A stretch of 64,000 nt of DNA from Variovorax beijingensis (GCF_007828835.1 NZ_VIVL01000002.1:310001-374000), one strand, 5' to 3'; shown: positions 34,205 to 42,825, numbered from the stretch's first letter. Made by a program: numbers and translations. The notes: generated from the sequence alone by a model not told the origin.

Positions 34205-37200
34205 CTACCGCCGCTCGAAGTTCAGGATGTTGTCGCCCGTGCGCGGCGTGCCGCTGTCCGGCGGTGCGAACTTGTAGGCGCTCGGGTCGCGGGCCGAGGT
34301 CATCTCGTAGAGCGGGTGGATCCGGCCGAGCCGCGCACCGCCGTCGCGCACCAGCGGCGCCCAGGCGAAGTTGGCGGTGAACTTGTTCGAACGCGGCAGC
34401 AGCGCGTCGAAGGGCACGGAAAGATAGATGCCCTTGTCGAAGCTGCCTTCGCCGAACTGCCTGGCCGAAACGTTGGTCTTGGTGGCATAGGCGCCGAGCA
34501 CCACGCCGTTGTCGAAGCGGCGGCTGATGTCGATGGTGACGCCGCGGTCGCCCGCCAGGTACTGGCCCGCGCTGATCTTGGCCAGCACGCCGTTCCAGCC
34601 GGTGTCCCAGTAGAGCGTGGCGTGGCCGGTGTTCACCTTGTAGTCGCGCAGGCCGAAGTCCTGTTCGAAGTCGCGCTGGCGCACGTGGTTGAAGTCGACG
34701 CCGAAGGCGATCCGGCTGCGCCATGGCCGGTAGAGCCACTCCGCGCCGACGCCCGCATACATGGCTTCCAGTGCACCGCCGTACACGCTGTAGTACTGGT
34801 TGTCGGAAAGCCTGCCCACGTGCGTCAGCTGGAGCACCGGCATGGTCAGCCGCTTGGCCGTGACGTACTCGCGCTGGAGGGTTCGCACGCGGGGCAGGTT
34901 GCTGCCCGCCGTGTAGGTGAACTTGTCGAAGTTGTCGACCAGGCGCAGGTTCAGCGCGCCGTTGACCCAGGTGCTGGGCGTGAAGCGGTATTCCGCCACC
35001 GCCTGCACGCCGATCTGGTAGAGCAGGAATGCGTTGGGCCCGCCGAGGATCTGGCCGAGGCTGGGCGTGAGGCCGATGCTGAACTTGTCGCTGCGGCGCT
35101 CCCACGGGCCAAGGGCCTTGTTGTCAGCCGTGGCGGAGGAGGAGGCTGCGGATGCGGCCGCAATGTTGGCGCTGCTGCCCGGTGGAACGAAGGTGGCCGG
35201 ATCGCCCGAGCCCACGGGCGGGGGCGCATAGTCGCGCTGGCTGGCCGCGCGAACCTCGCCGGGCGTCTGCGCCTGGTAGTGCGCCGTCACCCATTCGTTG
35301 CGGTTGACCACTTGCGCGTGCATCGGCAGGCCCCGCTCCGAATAGTGGAGCACGAAGTTCTTGATCGAGGCCGGGGCATCGCGATGCAGCACGGCAATGA
35401 TCTTCTCGACCCGCACATCCCGGTAGACGGTGGCGCTTTCGGTGATCCACACATGCAGCATCTGGCCTTGCGGCGCGATGCGCTGGATGGTCCAGTCGGT
35501 GCGGCTTTCGATGTCGGCCGCGGTGGCTGCCCAGCCCGGCGAAGCGGCGGGCGGGTCCGGCGAAAAGCTCGGCGCCGGCGGGTCTGCCGCCTTGGGCATC
35601 TGCATCGTGGCCAGGTTGGTCTGCAGCGTGACGCCCAGCATCACCTTGTTGCCGCGTTCGAAACCGGCCGAGAAAGTCACGCCGGGCGAGTAGCGGTACT
35701 CCAGGCCGATGTTGAACGGGGAGCGCTGCCGCTGGGGGTTCTCGAGCGGCTCGTTCTTGTAGTCGTTGCCGTCGTATTCGAGCTTGAGCGTCAGCGGATC
35801 CCAGGGCGTGCGCCATTGGACGCCGCCAAAGAGCGCGGCGGGTCCGCGAAAGAGCCGGCCGAAGTTGGCACCGCCCCAGGTCGTCTCGCTCACGCGGGTC
35901 TTGAAGCGGCTGCTCAGCAAGCCGAAAGGGTTGCTGATGTTGCCGCTGCTCCCCAGGTAGCCCCAGCCGATGCCGAGGCTGAAATCCAGGTCGCCGTGGC
36001 GCTTGCTTGCCACCAGGTACTCGGACGAAAAGAGGCCGGTGCCGCCGATGTCGCGAAAGCCCAGGGCCACCTCGGGCAGGTAGGCCGACTCCTTCCACAG
36101 CCGCGCCTTCAGGTCGATGCTCTTGTCCTTGTAGCCCTGGTTGCTGAGGCCGATGCCGTAGATCCGGTTGCTGATGGAGGTGTAGCGAAAGCCCGCTTCC
36201 AGCCAATCCAGCGGCTGGAACATGACGTTCAGCCGCGTGTAGGGCGAGACATGCGTGAGCGAGGTCCGCATGTCGCCGGCCTGGCCCATGCGGGCCGTGG
36301 GCGTCTGCAGCAGGCCGGTTTCGCCCCAGTCGTTGCCGCTCGTCTGGAGCGCGCGGTATTGCGGTGCCGCCTCGGGGCGCACGGAAATGGCGGTCGACGG
36401 CGCCGGCGCGGCGGGGGCCGGCGGTACGTCGGGCAAGGCCGGCAGGGCGGGTGCAGCGGGTGCGGTGATGGCGGCGGCCGGTACGGCCGCACCAGCCGAA
36501 GGCTGCAGGATCGCGCCGCCTTGCGGCGAAGGCCCTTGCGTGGCCAGAAACTTGATGATGCCCTCGGAGATCGCCTCCAGGTCGTCCATGCCGCGCGGCG
36601 CGGCCCAGATCCATGCGCCCGGCGCCGGCTCGTTCGAGGGATGCGCATTCCAGTGCGCCACGCCCACGCGGGCCGTGCGTCCGTCGGGCTGGGCGACCCA
36701 GGCCCAGTCGTGCCTGCCCTCGGGGCTGCAGGCGGCAACGTAGTCCCACGCCGTGCGGCCGGGTTCGTGGGCCACCTGGCAAAGCTGCCCATCGGGCTGC
36801 AGCACCGAAATGGTCTTCAGCACGGGCGGCGGCGCAACGAGTTGCTGGCCGGCCGTCAGCACCGGATCCTCTTCCGGATGCGCCTGGAGCCAGCGCGGAT
36901 CGACGATGCCGAGCGCGACGCGGCCGGTCACCGGCAGGCCCTGCAGCCAGGCCATCAGCTGCTTGCGCCGGCCCTGCTCTTCGCGCGGCACGCGCCGGCT
37001 GGCGGCATCGAGTCGCAGCAGCAGGGTGTTCTTCAGGAACTGCTGCGCCAGGCGCTCTTGCGGGATGCGCCATGCCAATCCCGGGGAAGCCGTTTCCGCC
37101 GGCTGGCGCAGCAGCCAGGCGCTCAGCCGCTCGCCGGGACGGATGTCTGCGTCGTCGGCGGGTGATTTGTTGTCGACGGGGCTGTTGCCCAAAGGCTGTG

Positions 37201-37294
37201 CGCCGGCGGCGCAACCCGCCGCCAGTGCGCAGGCCACCGCCGCGCGAAGAGGCCAGGGATGTCTGCCGAAGCCACGCAGGAGCGAACTGCTCAT
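34205..37294 (-). CDS. GfcC-YjbH (GfcD) fusion protein of exopolysaccharide export
   Basis: A 1029-residue exported protein. Residues 33-250 resemble GfcC/YjbG: GERLSAWLLRQP, RKQLMAWLQGLPVTGRV, DPRWLQAHPEEDPVL, an SLBB-like ISVLQPDGQLCQVAHEPGRTAWDYV, and PAPGAWIW. A Pro/Ala linker (about 260-312) leads to a YjbH domain from NDWGETGLLQTPTARMGQAGDM (about 321) to the end, rich in beta strands as in an outer-membrane barrel. E. coli YjbH is about 700 residues and separate from YjbG. The signal region ends near AAGCAAGAQ. Start ATG 37294 overlaps the gfcB-like stop (ATGA); a GTG at 37360 is less likely. Confidence 0.82.
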   Translation of the reverse strand: MSSSLLRGFGRHPWPLRAAVACALAAGCAAGAQPLGNSPVDNKSPADDADIRPGERLSAWLLRQPAETASPGLAWRIPQERLAQQFLKNTLLLRLDAASRRVPREEQGRRKQLMAWLQGLPVTGRVALGIVDPRWLQAHPEEDPVLTAGQQLVAPPPVLKTISVLQPDGQLCQVAHEPGRTAWDYVAACSPEGRHDWAWVAQPDGRTARVGVAHWNAHPSNEPAPGAWIWAAPRGMDDLEAISEGIIKFLATQGPSPQGGAILQPSAGAAVPAAAITAPAAPALPALPDVPPAPAAPAPSTAISVRPEAAPQYRALQTSGNDWGETGLLQTPTARMGQAGDMRTSLTHVSPYTRLNVMFQPLDWLEAGFRYTSISNRIYGIGLSNQGYKDKSIDLKARLWKESAYLPEVALGFRDIGGTGLFSSEYLVASKRHGDLDFSLGIGWGYLGSSGNISNPFGLLSSRFKTRVSETTWGGANFGRLFRGPAALFGGVQWRTPWDPLTLKLEYDGNDYKNEPLENPQRQRSPFNIGLEYRYSPGVTFSAGFERGNKVMLGVTLQTNLATMQMPKAADPPAPSFSPDPPAASPGWAATAADIESRTDWTIQRIAPQGQMLHVWITESATVYRDVRVEKIIAVLHRDAPASIKNFVLHYSERGLPMHAQVVNRNEWVTAHYQAQTPGEVRAASQRDYAPPPVGSGDPATFVPPGSSANIAAASAASSSATADNKALGPWERRSDKFSIGLTPSLGQILGGPNAFLLYQIGVQAVAEYRFTPSTWVNGALNLRLVDNFDKFTYTAGSNLPRVRTLQREYVTAKRLTMPVLQLTHVGRLSDNQYYSVYGGALEAMYAGVGAEWLYRPWRSRIAFGVDFNHVRQRDFEQDFGLRDYKVNTGHATLYWDTGWNGVLAKISAGQYLAGDRGVTIDISRRFDNGVVLGAYATKTNVSARQFGEGSFDKGIYLSVPFDALLPRSNKFTANFAWAPLVRDGGARLGRIHPLYEMTSARDPSAYKFAPPDSGTPRTGDNILNFERR

Positions 37295-38043
37295 GTACCA
37301 GCGCTCGCCGCTGCGACGGGTGCTGGGGGGGGAGGCGTCCACTGCTCGAAGCTCATACACAGATCATTGGAAATACATTGCTCGGAATAGACGACCCGAG
37401 GCGCGCCGCCCGCGTGCGAAACGCCAAAGCGCGCCGGAGGCAGCGAGGCGCTCGCCGGATGCGAAACGCTGCGCTCCTCGTACCAGCGCAGCGACGCGGC
37501 AGCCGTGCCGGCGAGCGCGGTCTGCTGCGGCGCAGCAATGGGCGTCCGCACGATCTCGTCGCGAATGCCGAACCGGTAGCCCGGCATCATGTCGCGCTCG
37601 CGCTGGTAGGTCTTTTGCGCCGCGCCGTCCGCATCGCCGGTCCACGCGGGCAGGCTGGAAAAGCGCACCTCGCGCCAGTCGGTGCCGAGGCCGGTGGTTC
37701 CCACGAGGCGCCCGTCGAGCAGCCTCACGACCTCGCCGTTGCCGCTGTACCAGACCTCGACGGCACCTTCAGGGCGCTTGTCGATGTAACCGAGCACCAT
37801 GTAGACCGTCTGCTCGCCGACGGCGACCCGCAAATAGCGGTAATTCGGGTTGAAAGTGGGCTGGGGCGCCGCGGCGCTGCCGCCATAGATATGCCGCGCC
37901 GTGACCAGCATGGCCGAGGATCCGGAAGAACAGCCGCCAACGCCCAAAAGAAATGCCGACAAAAGGCAGCATTCAATAAGTCGCGTGGCCAGACCAACGC
38001 GCGGAGCCCTCAGCGACTGCCCTCCCGCGAAGAGGGCCCGCAC
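37291..38043 (-). CDS. YjbF/GfcB-family lipoprotein
   Basis: A 250-residue lipoprotein starting at GTG. The signal ends in LGVGGCSSGSS with the probable lipidated Cys near residue 38. The mature part has the YjbF pattern: YRYLRVAVGEQTVYMVLGYID, EVWYSGNGEVVRLLDGRLVGTTGL and a C-terminal GYRFGIRDEI region. Function in the yjbEFGH/gfcABCD systems is unknown beyond a link to exopolysaccharide or group 4 capsule production. It starts three bases after the gfcA-like stop and overlaps the fusion gene. Confidence 0.82.
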   Translation of the reverse strand: MRALFAGGQSLRAPRVGLATRLIECCLLSAFLLGVGGCSSGSSAMLVTARHIYGGSAAAPQPTFNPNYRYLRVAVGEQTVYMVLGYIDKRPEGAVEVWYSGNGEVVRLLDGRLVGTTGLGTDWREVRFSSLPAWTGDADGAAQKTYQRERDMMPGYRFGIRDEIVRTPIAAPQQTALAGTAAASLRWYEERSVSHPASASLPPARFGVSHAGGAPRVVYSEQCISNDLCMSFEQWTPPPPAPVAAASAGT

Positions 38044-38045
38044 GT

Positions 38046-38339
38046 TTAATTCGTGCCGGTCGTGCCTGTACCCGTGCCTGTGCCGCCGGTGCCGCCCGTG
38101 CCGCTGCCACCACCGCTGTTGCCGCCGTTGCCGCTGGCGACGGCAGCTGCCAGGCCGACGCTGGCCGCGATGCCGCCGGCCTGGCCGGCCGTGATGCGGC
38201 CGAATGCGGAATTGGTTGCGCCGGTGGCGCTGGCCGGCTGAGGACCAGGCGTCTGGACCGGAGGGGGGGTTTGGGCCAGGGCCGAAGAAATGCCCAGCGC
38301 AGCAATGAAAGTGGCGGAAATCAGGGGGGCGATTCGCAT
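38046..38339 (-). CDS. Small GfcA/YjbE-like secreted protein
   Basis: A 97-residue secreted protein: signal peptide ISATFIAALGISSALA, a short middle with ITAGQAGGIAASVGLAAAVASG, and a low-complexity Gly/Thr tail ending in a run of GTG and TTG repeats. GfcA and YjbE of E. coli have the same plan, a threonine/glycine-rich tail after one hydrophobic stretch. It heads the minus-strand operon and has a GAGAGG Shine-Dalgarno. Role unknown. Confidence 0.75.
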   Translation of the reverse strand: MRIAPLISATFIAALGISSALAQTPPPVQTPGPQPASATGATNSAFGRITAGQAGGIAASVGLAAAVASGNGGNSGGGSGTGGTGGTGTGTGTTGTN

Positions 38340-38355
38340 GGCAAATATCCTCTCA

Positions 38356-38390
38356 ATTAGCAGTTAACAGTTGGGAGAAGATTAGCAGTT
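38356..38390. repeat. Direct repeat ATTAGCAGTT upstream of the gfcA-like gene
   Basis: Two identical 10-bp copies (38356-38365 and 38381-38390), 25 bases apart, with a further CAGTT between them, lie 17-51 bases upstream of the minus-strand start. Direct repeats at this place may bind a response regulator, as control of yjbEFGH/gfc operons by two-component systems is known in enterobacteria (inference). Confidence 0.35.
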
Positions 38391-38548
38391 GGCGAAGTGT
38401 GCCGCAACTAATTTAGCCATTGAGACATCTTTTACGCGTGCAAATCGTTGTGTCGAAATGTCTTGTAAATCAGGATTAATTCATTGTTATTAATTGCCTC
38501 TTTCGCATGGTTGGGAATGCCCATTCGCGCGGCTCCCGGCCGGCCCCG

Positions 38549-38578
38549 TTGAATATGCGCGCAACAGCCCGCTACAAT
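38549..38578 (+). promoter_or_regulatory. Sigma-70 promoter of petABC
   Basis: TTGAAT (38549-38554) and TACAAT (38573-38578) are 18 bases apart, giving a predicted start near 38585 and a leader of about 38 bases with AGAGGAT before the petA ATG. This is the best housekeeping promoter in the window. Confidence 0.6.
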
Positions 38579-38622
38579 CGCCGGTTGACCCTGCTCCAGC
38601 GAAGAAGACTTAGAGGATCCCC

Positions 38623-39240
38623 ATGAGTGACATGACCTCCGGCTCCCCCCGGATCGACACAAGCAAGCGGACGTGGTTAATCGCATCCAGCTGTGCCGGC
38701 GTAGCGGGAGGCGTGGCCACCGCGATTCCCTTTGTGAGTACGTTCCAGCCCTCCGAAAAGGCCAAGGCCGCGGGCGCTGCCGTCGAAGTGGACATCGCAG
38801 GCCTCAAGGTCGGCGAGAAGATCACCGTCGAGTGGCGCGGCAAGCCCGTCTGGATCCTCAAGCGCTCTCCCGAGCAGGTTGCCGAGCTCCCCAAGCTCGA
38901 CGGCCAGCTGGCCGATCCGCTCTCCAAGCGGCACCCCGACGAATTCACCCCCAAGTACGCGCAGAACGAACACCGTTCGATCAAGCCCGACGTGCTGGTG
39001 GTGGTGGGCATCTGCACCCACCTCGGCTGCTCGCCGGTCGACCGCCTCCAGGCCGGCCCGCAGCCTTCGCTGCCGAGCGACTGGGAAGGCGGCTTCCTCT
39101 GCCCTTGCCACGGTTCCACGTTCGACCTGGCAGGCCGCGTCTTCAAGAACAAGCCCGCGCCCGACAACCTGCCTGTGCCCCCGCACATGTACCTGTCGGA
39201 CACCAAGCTCCTGATCGGTGAAGACTCCAAGAAGGCCTGA
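38623..39240 (+). CDS. petA: Ubiquinol-cytochrome c reductase Rieske iron-sulfur subunit
   Basis: A 205-residue Rieske protein of the bc1 complex. The N-terminal signal anchor DTSKRTWLIASSCAGVAGGVATAIPFV is a Tat-type signal with Lys-Arg in place of twin arginines. The 2Fe-2S site is CTHLGC and CPCHGS: ligands Cys131, His133, Cys160, His163 and a Cys136-Cys162 disulfide. It transfers electrons from ubiquinol to cytochrome c1 on the periplasmic side. petB follows 14 bases later. Confidence 0.97.
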   Translation: MSDMTSGSPRIDTSKRTWLIASSCAGVAGGVATAIPFVSTFQPSEKAKAAGAAVEVDIAGLKVGEKITVEWRGKPVWILKRSPEQVAELPKLDGQLADPLSKRHPDEFTPKYAQNEHRSIKPDVLVVVGICTHLGCSPVDRLQAGPQPSLPSDWEGGFLCPCHGSTFDLAGRVFKNKPAPDNLPVPPHMYLSDTKLLIGEDSKKA

Positions 39241-39254
39241 GGCAGAAGAACAAC

Positions 39255-40691
39255 ATGGCTGAATTCCACGAAATTTCCCCCAACGCGCCCGCGGGCGAGA
39301 AGCTGCTCAACTGGGTCGACAACCGCTTCCCGCTGAGCAAGCTCTGGAACGACCAGTGGGGCAAGTACTACGCGCCGAAGAACTTCAACTTCTGGTACAT
39401 CTTCGGCTCGCTCGCGATGCTGGTCCTCGTGATCCAGATCGTGACCGGCATCTTCCTCGTGATGCACTACAAGCCCGATGCGAACCAGGCGTTCGCATCG
39501 GTCGAGTACATCATGCGCGATGTGCCCTGGGGCTGGCTCATCCGCTACATCCACTCGACGGGCGCCTCGGCGTTCTTCATCGTGGTGTACCTGCACATGT
39601 TCCGCGGCCTCATGTACGGCAGCTATCGCAAGCCGCGCGAGCTGATCTGGGTCTTCGGCTGCGCGATCTTCCTGTGCCTGATGGCCGAGGCCTTCATGGG
39701 CTACCTGCTGCCATGGGGCCAGATGAGCTACTGGGGCGCCCAGGTGATCGTGAACCTGTTCGCGGCCATTCCGTTCGTCGGTCCTGACCTCGCGCTGCTG
39801 ATCCGCGGCGACTACGTGGTGAGCGACGCCACGCTGAACCGCTTCTTCAGCTTCCACGTGATCGCCGTGCCGCTCGTGCTGCTCGGCCTGGTGGTGGCCC
39901 ACCTGATCGCGCTGCACGAAGTGGGTTCCAACAACCCCGACGGCATCGAGATCAAGGCCAAGCGCGGTCCCGACGGCCATCCGCTGGACGGCATTCCGTC
40001 GCATCCGTACTACACGGTGCACGACATCTTCGGCGTGGTGGTGTTCCTCACGATCTTCTCGGCCGTGATCTTCTTCGCGCCGGAAGCGGGCGGGTACTTC
40101 CTTGAGTACAACAACTTCATCCCGGCCGATTCGCTCAAGACGCCGAACCACATTGCGCCGGTCTGGTACTTCACGCCGTTCTATTCGATGCTGCGTGCGA
40201 CCACCGACGACATGGTCAACGTGTTCGCGCTGATCATCGCCGCGGCCGCCGTCCTGAACTTCATCAAGGGCAAGTCGAGCACGGCCCTGAAGATCGCGCT
40301 CGTCGTCGTGGCGGCCGTGGCCATCTTCCTGCTCAAGGCCTTCGACGCCAAGTTCTGGGGCGTGCTCGTGATGGGTGGCTCGGTCATCATCCTGTTCTTC
40401 CTGCCATGGCTCGACAAGAGCGAAGTCAAGTCGATCCGCTATCGTCCGGGCTGGCACAAGTATGTCTACGGCGTCTTCGTGTTCTTCTTCCTGATCCTGG
40501 GCTACCTGGGCATCCAGGCGCCTGGCGTCTGGGGCAGCCTGGTCATCGGTTCGTTCGCGCTCGACATCGCGCAGACCATTTCCCAGATCGGCACGCTTTT
40601 CTACTTCGGTTTCTTCCTGCTCATGCCCTGGTGGAGCAGCAAGGGCGAGTTCAAGCCCGTGCCTGAGCGCGTGACCTTCGCCGCCCATTGA
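39255..40691 (+). CDS. petB: Ubiquinol-cytochrome c reductase cytochrome b subunit
   Basis: A 478-residue integral membrane subunit with eight core helices plus extra C-terminal ones. Heme-ligand histidines sit in HSTGASAFFIVVYLHMFRG and HVIAVPLVLLGLVVAHLIALH, and the quinol-site PEWY-type motif appears as the variant around APVWYFTPFYSMLR. The region after residue 340 (long helical extension ending in PVPERVTFAAH) is usual for beta- and gammaproteobacteria. Middle gene of petABC. Confidence 0.96.
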   Translation: MAEFHEISPNAPAGEKLLNWVDNRFPLSKLWNDQWGKYYAPKNFNFWYIFGSLAMLVLVIQIVTGIFLVMHYKPDANQAFASVEYIMRDVPWGWLIRYIHSTGASAFFIVVYLHMFRGLMYGSYRKPRELIWVFGCAIFLCLMAEAFMGYLLPWGQMSYWGAQVIVNLFAAIPFVGPDLALLIRGDYVVSDATLNRFFSFHVIAVPLVLLGLVVAHLIALHEVGSNNPDGIEIKAKRGPDGHPLDGIPSHPYYTVHDIFGVVVFLTIFSAVIFFAPEAGGYFLEYNNFIPADSLKTPNHIAPVWYFTPFYSMLRATTDDMVNVFALIIAAAAVLNFIKGKSSTALKIALVVVAAVAIFLLKAFDAKFWGVLVMGGSVIILFFLPWLDKSEVKSIRYRPGWHKYVYGVFVFFFLILGYLGIQAPGVWGSLVIGSFALDIAQTISQIGTLFYFGFFLLMPWWSSKGEFKPVPERVTFAAH

Positions 40692-40720
40692 GAAGCCCAA
40701 GAGAGCTCGAGAGAAACACG

Positions 40721-41494
40721 ATGAAGAAAAGCATTTCTGGCTGGCTCGCGGTTGTGGGCCTGGCCTTGGGCCTGACCTTTTCCGCCGCCGCATCGGCCGA
40801 GTCCGGTGGCATGGCCTGGGACAAGGCGCCCAACAAGACCACCGACGTCGCCTCCCTGCAGAACGGCGCCAAGCTGTTCGTCAACTACTGCCTGAACTGC
40901 CACTCCGCGGCGTTCATGCGCTACAACCGTCTGCAGGACATCGGCATTACCGAGCAGCAGATCAAGGACAACCTCCTGTTCGCGACCGACAAGGTCGGCG
41001 AAACCATGAAGGCCAACATCGACGCGCGCCAGGCCAAGGAATGGTTCGGCACGACGCCGCCCGACCTGACCCTGGTTGCCCGCTCGCGCGCCGGCCATGG
41101 CGGCACGGGTGCGGACTACCTGTACACCTACCTGCGCACCTACTACCGCGACGACACCAAGGCCACCGGCTGGAACAATCTACTGTTCCCGAGCGTTGCC
41201 ATGCCCAACCCGCTGTGGGAGCTGCAGGGCGAACGCCGTCCCGTCTACACCAAGGTGTCGCAGCATGGCCACGAGACCGAAGTGTTCAAGGGCTGGGAGC
41301 AGGTGACCCCCGGCACCATGACGCCGCTGCAGTTCGACACGGCGGTCGGCGACCTGGTGAGCTACCTGCAATGGATGGCCGAGCCCGCACAGAACACGCG
41401 CATCCGCATCGGTGTGTGGGTGCTGCTGTTCCTCGTCATGTCGTTGGTCTTCGTGTGGCGACTGAACGCCTCGTACTGGAAAGACGTCAAGTAG
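40721..41494 (+). CDS. petC: Cytochrome c1 of the bc1 complex
   Basis: A 257-residue cytochrome c1. A Sec signal (LAVVGLALGLTFSAAASA) precedes the heme motif CLNCH (Cys57, Cys60, His61) and SAAFMRYNRL; the Met axial ligand is in FPSVAMPNPLWELQG. A C-terminal membrane anchor VWVLLFLVMSLVFVWRL keeps it on the periplasmic face. The ATG at 40721 is chosen because the signal peptide begins there; an open frame from 40688 lacks support. Confidence 0.96.
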   Translation: MKKSISGWLAVVGLALGLTFSAAASAESGGMAWDKAPNKTTDVASLQNGAKLFVNYCLNCHSAAFMRYNRLQDIGITEQQIKDNLLFATDKVGETMKANIDARQAKEWFGTTPPDLTLVARSRAGHGGTGADYLYTYLRTYYRDDTKATGWNNLLFPSVAMPNPLWELQGERRPVYTKVSQHGHETEVFKGWEQVTPGTMTPLQFDTAVGDLVSYLQWMAEPAQNTRIRIGVWVLLFLVMSLVFVWRLNASYWKDVK

Positions 41495-41536
41495 TTCCGT
41501 CCACGCCGACCGCGCGCCTGGTGCGTGCGGTCCCAC

Positions 41537-41568
41537 AGAGTGGGTTGCCAACGCGACCCACTCTTTTT
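41537..41568 (+). terminator. Rho-independent terminator after petC
   Basis: A perfect 9-bp stem AGAGTGGGT / ACCCACTCT with a 10-base loop is followed by a run of T. It ends the petABC transcript; the T-rich stretch runs directly into the sspA Shine-Dalgarno AGGAG at 41576-41580. Confidence 0.85.
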
Positions 41569-41589
41569 GATTTTTAGGAGTCTCTCGCC

Positions 41590-42201
41590 ATGATGGTCTT
41601 GTATTCAGGAACGACCTGCCCCTTTTCCCACCGCTGCCGTTTCGTGTTGTTCGAAAAGGGCATGGACTTCGAGATCCGCGACGTCGATCTCTACAACAAG
41701 CCTGAAGACATCAGCGTGATGAACCCGTATGGCCAGGTGCCGATCCTGGTCGAGCGCGACCTCATCCTGTATGAGTCGAACATCATCAACGAGTACATCG
41801 ACGAGCGCTTCCCGCATCCGCAGCTGATGCCCGGCGACCCGGTCGACCGTGCGCGCGTGCGGCTGTTCCTGCTCAACTTCGAGAAGGAACTGTTCGTGCA
41901 CGTGGCTGCGCTCGAGAACCGCACCGCCAAGGGCAACGAGAAGGCGCTCGAAAAGGCGCGCTCGCACATCCGCGACCGCCTGACGCAGCTGGCGCCCGTG
42001 TTCCTCAAGAACAAGTACATGCTGGGCGACAATTTCTCGATGCTCGACGTGGCGATTGCGCCGTTGCTCTGGCGCCTCGACTACTACGGCATTGACCTCA
42101 GCAAGAACGCGGCGCCGCTTCTGAAGTACGCTGAGCGCATCTTCTCGCGCCCGGCCTACATCGAAGCGCTCACCCCGTCCGAAAAGGTCATGCGCAAGTA
42201 A
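41590..42201 (+). CDS. sspA: Stringent starvation protein A (GST-fold)
   Basis: A 203-residue glutathione-S-transferase-fold protein: thioredoxin-like N-terminal half (LYSGTTCPFSHRCRFVLFEKG) and an all-alpha C-terminal half (AERIFSRPAYIEAL). SspA associates with RNA polymerase and helps survival under starvation and acid stress. The petABC-sspA-sspB order is standard in betaproteobacteria. The strong AGGAG ten bases before the ATG supports the start. Confidence 0.93.
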   Translation: MMVLYSGTTCPFSHRCRFVLFEKGMDFEIRDVDLYNKPEDISVMNPYGQVPILVERDLILYESNIINEYIDERFPHPQLMPGDPVDRARVRLFLLNFEKELFVHVAALENRTAKGNEKALEKARSHIRDRLTQLAPVFLKNKYMLGDNFSMLDVAIAPLLWRLDYYGIDLSKNAAPLLKYAERIFSRPAYIEALTPSEKVMRK

Positions 42202-42231
42202 AACTGCGTCAATCGTTCTTCGCCGTCTTTC

Positions 42232-42825
42232 ATGATCAACGCGCTCGAGTCGTCCTCCACCCGCCCGTACCTCATACGGGCGCTGTACGAATGGTGCACC
42301 GACAACGGGTTTACGCCCTATGTCGCGGTGCAGGTCGACGACACCGTCCAGGTGCCGCGCGAGTACGTGAAGAACGGCGAGATCGTGCTGAACATCAGCT
42401 TCGACGCGACCAGCTCGCTCAAGCTTGGCAACGATTTCATCGAGTTCAAGGCCCGCTTCGCAGGCAGTGCGCGCGAAATCGTCGTGCCGGTGGGCCGCGT
42501 GATCGCGATCTACGCGCGCGAGAACGGGCAGGGCATGGCGTTTCCCGCGCCGGTACCTGGCGGCAGCGGCGCCGAGGGCGGGGGGCCATCTCTGGCGGCC
42601 GGCGCGCCTTCCTCGCCCCAGGGGCCTGCGCGCATGCCGCTGCGCGACGCGTCGCGCGGCACCGAAGGCGATGCCGGCAAGATCGTTCACCTGGTGACGG
42701 GTGAAGACGCGGATGAAATGGTCGATGTCGGCGACGACGCCGGCTCGCCCACTGACCCCACCGACGAGCCGCCGCGCCCGCCGGCAGGAGGCGGAAGCCG
42801 TCCGTCGCTCAAGCGTGTGAAGTAG
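42232..42825 (+). CDS. sspB: ClpXP protease specificity-enhancing factor SspB
   Basis: A 197-residue SspB. The substrate-binding domain covers the first 110 residues (STRPYLIRALYEWCTDNGFTPYV, YVKNGEIVLNISFDATSSLKLGNDFIEF, with FKARFAGSAREIVVPVGRVIAIYARENGQGM region). A flexible linker leads to the C-terminal ClpX-binding tail, here SRPSLKRVK. It delivers ssrA-tagged proteins to ClpXP. Confidence 0.94.
   Translation: MINALESSSTRPYLIRALYEWCTDNGFTPYVAVQVDDTVQVPREYVKNGEIVLNISFDATSSLKLGNDFIEFKARFAGSAREIVVPVGRVIAIYARENGQGMAFPAPVPGGSGAEGGGPSLAAGAPSSPQGPARMPLRDASRGTEGDAGKIVHLVTGEDADEMVDVGDDAGSPTDPTDEPPRPPAGGGSRPSLKRVK

Noticed and set aside
34316..37165. A 949-codon open frame antisense to the GfcC-YjbH fusion gene
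   Set aside because: It is a GC-rich shadow: the translation is low-complexity in Ala, Arg, Gly and Val and shows no domain, while the minus-strand protein has clear family blocks.
38050..38135. Short tandem repeats that could be taken for a CRISPR or minisatellite
   Set aside because: They are the codons of the Gly/Thr-rich tail of the GfcA-like protein, with no spacers.
38610..40793. A 727-codon antisense frame over petA-petB
   Set aside because: Shadow of the bc1 genes; composition is biased to His, Gln, Glu and Arg with no homology.
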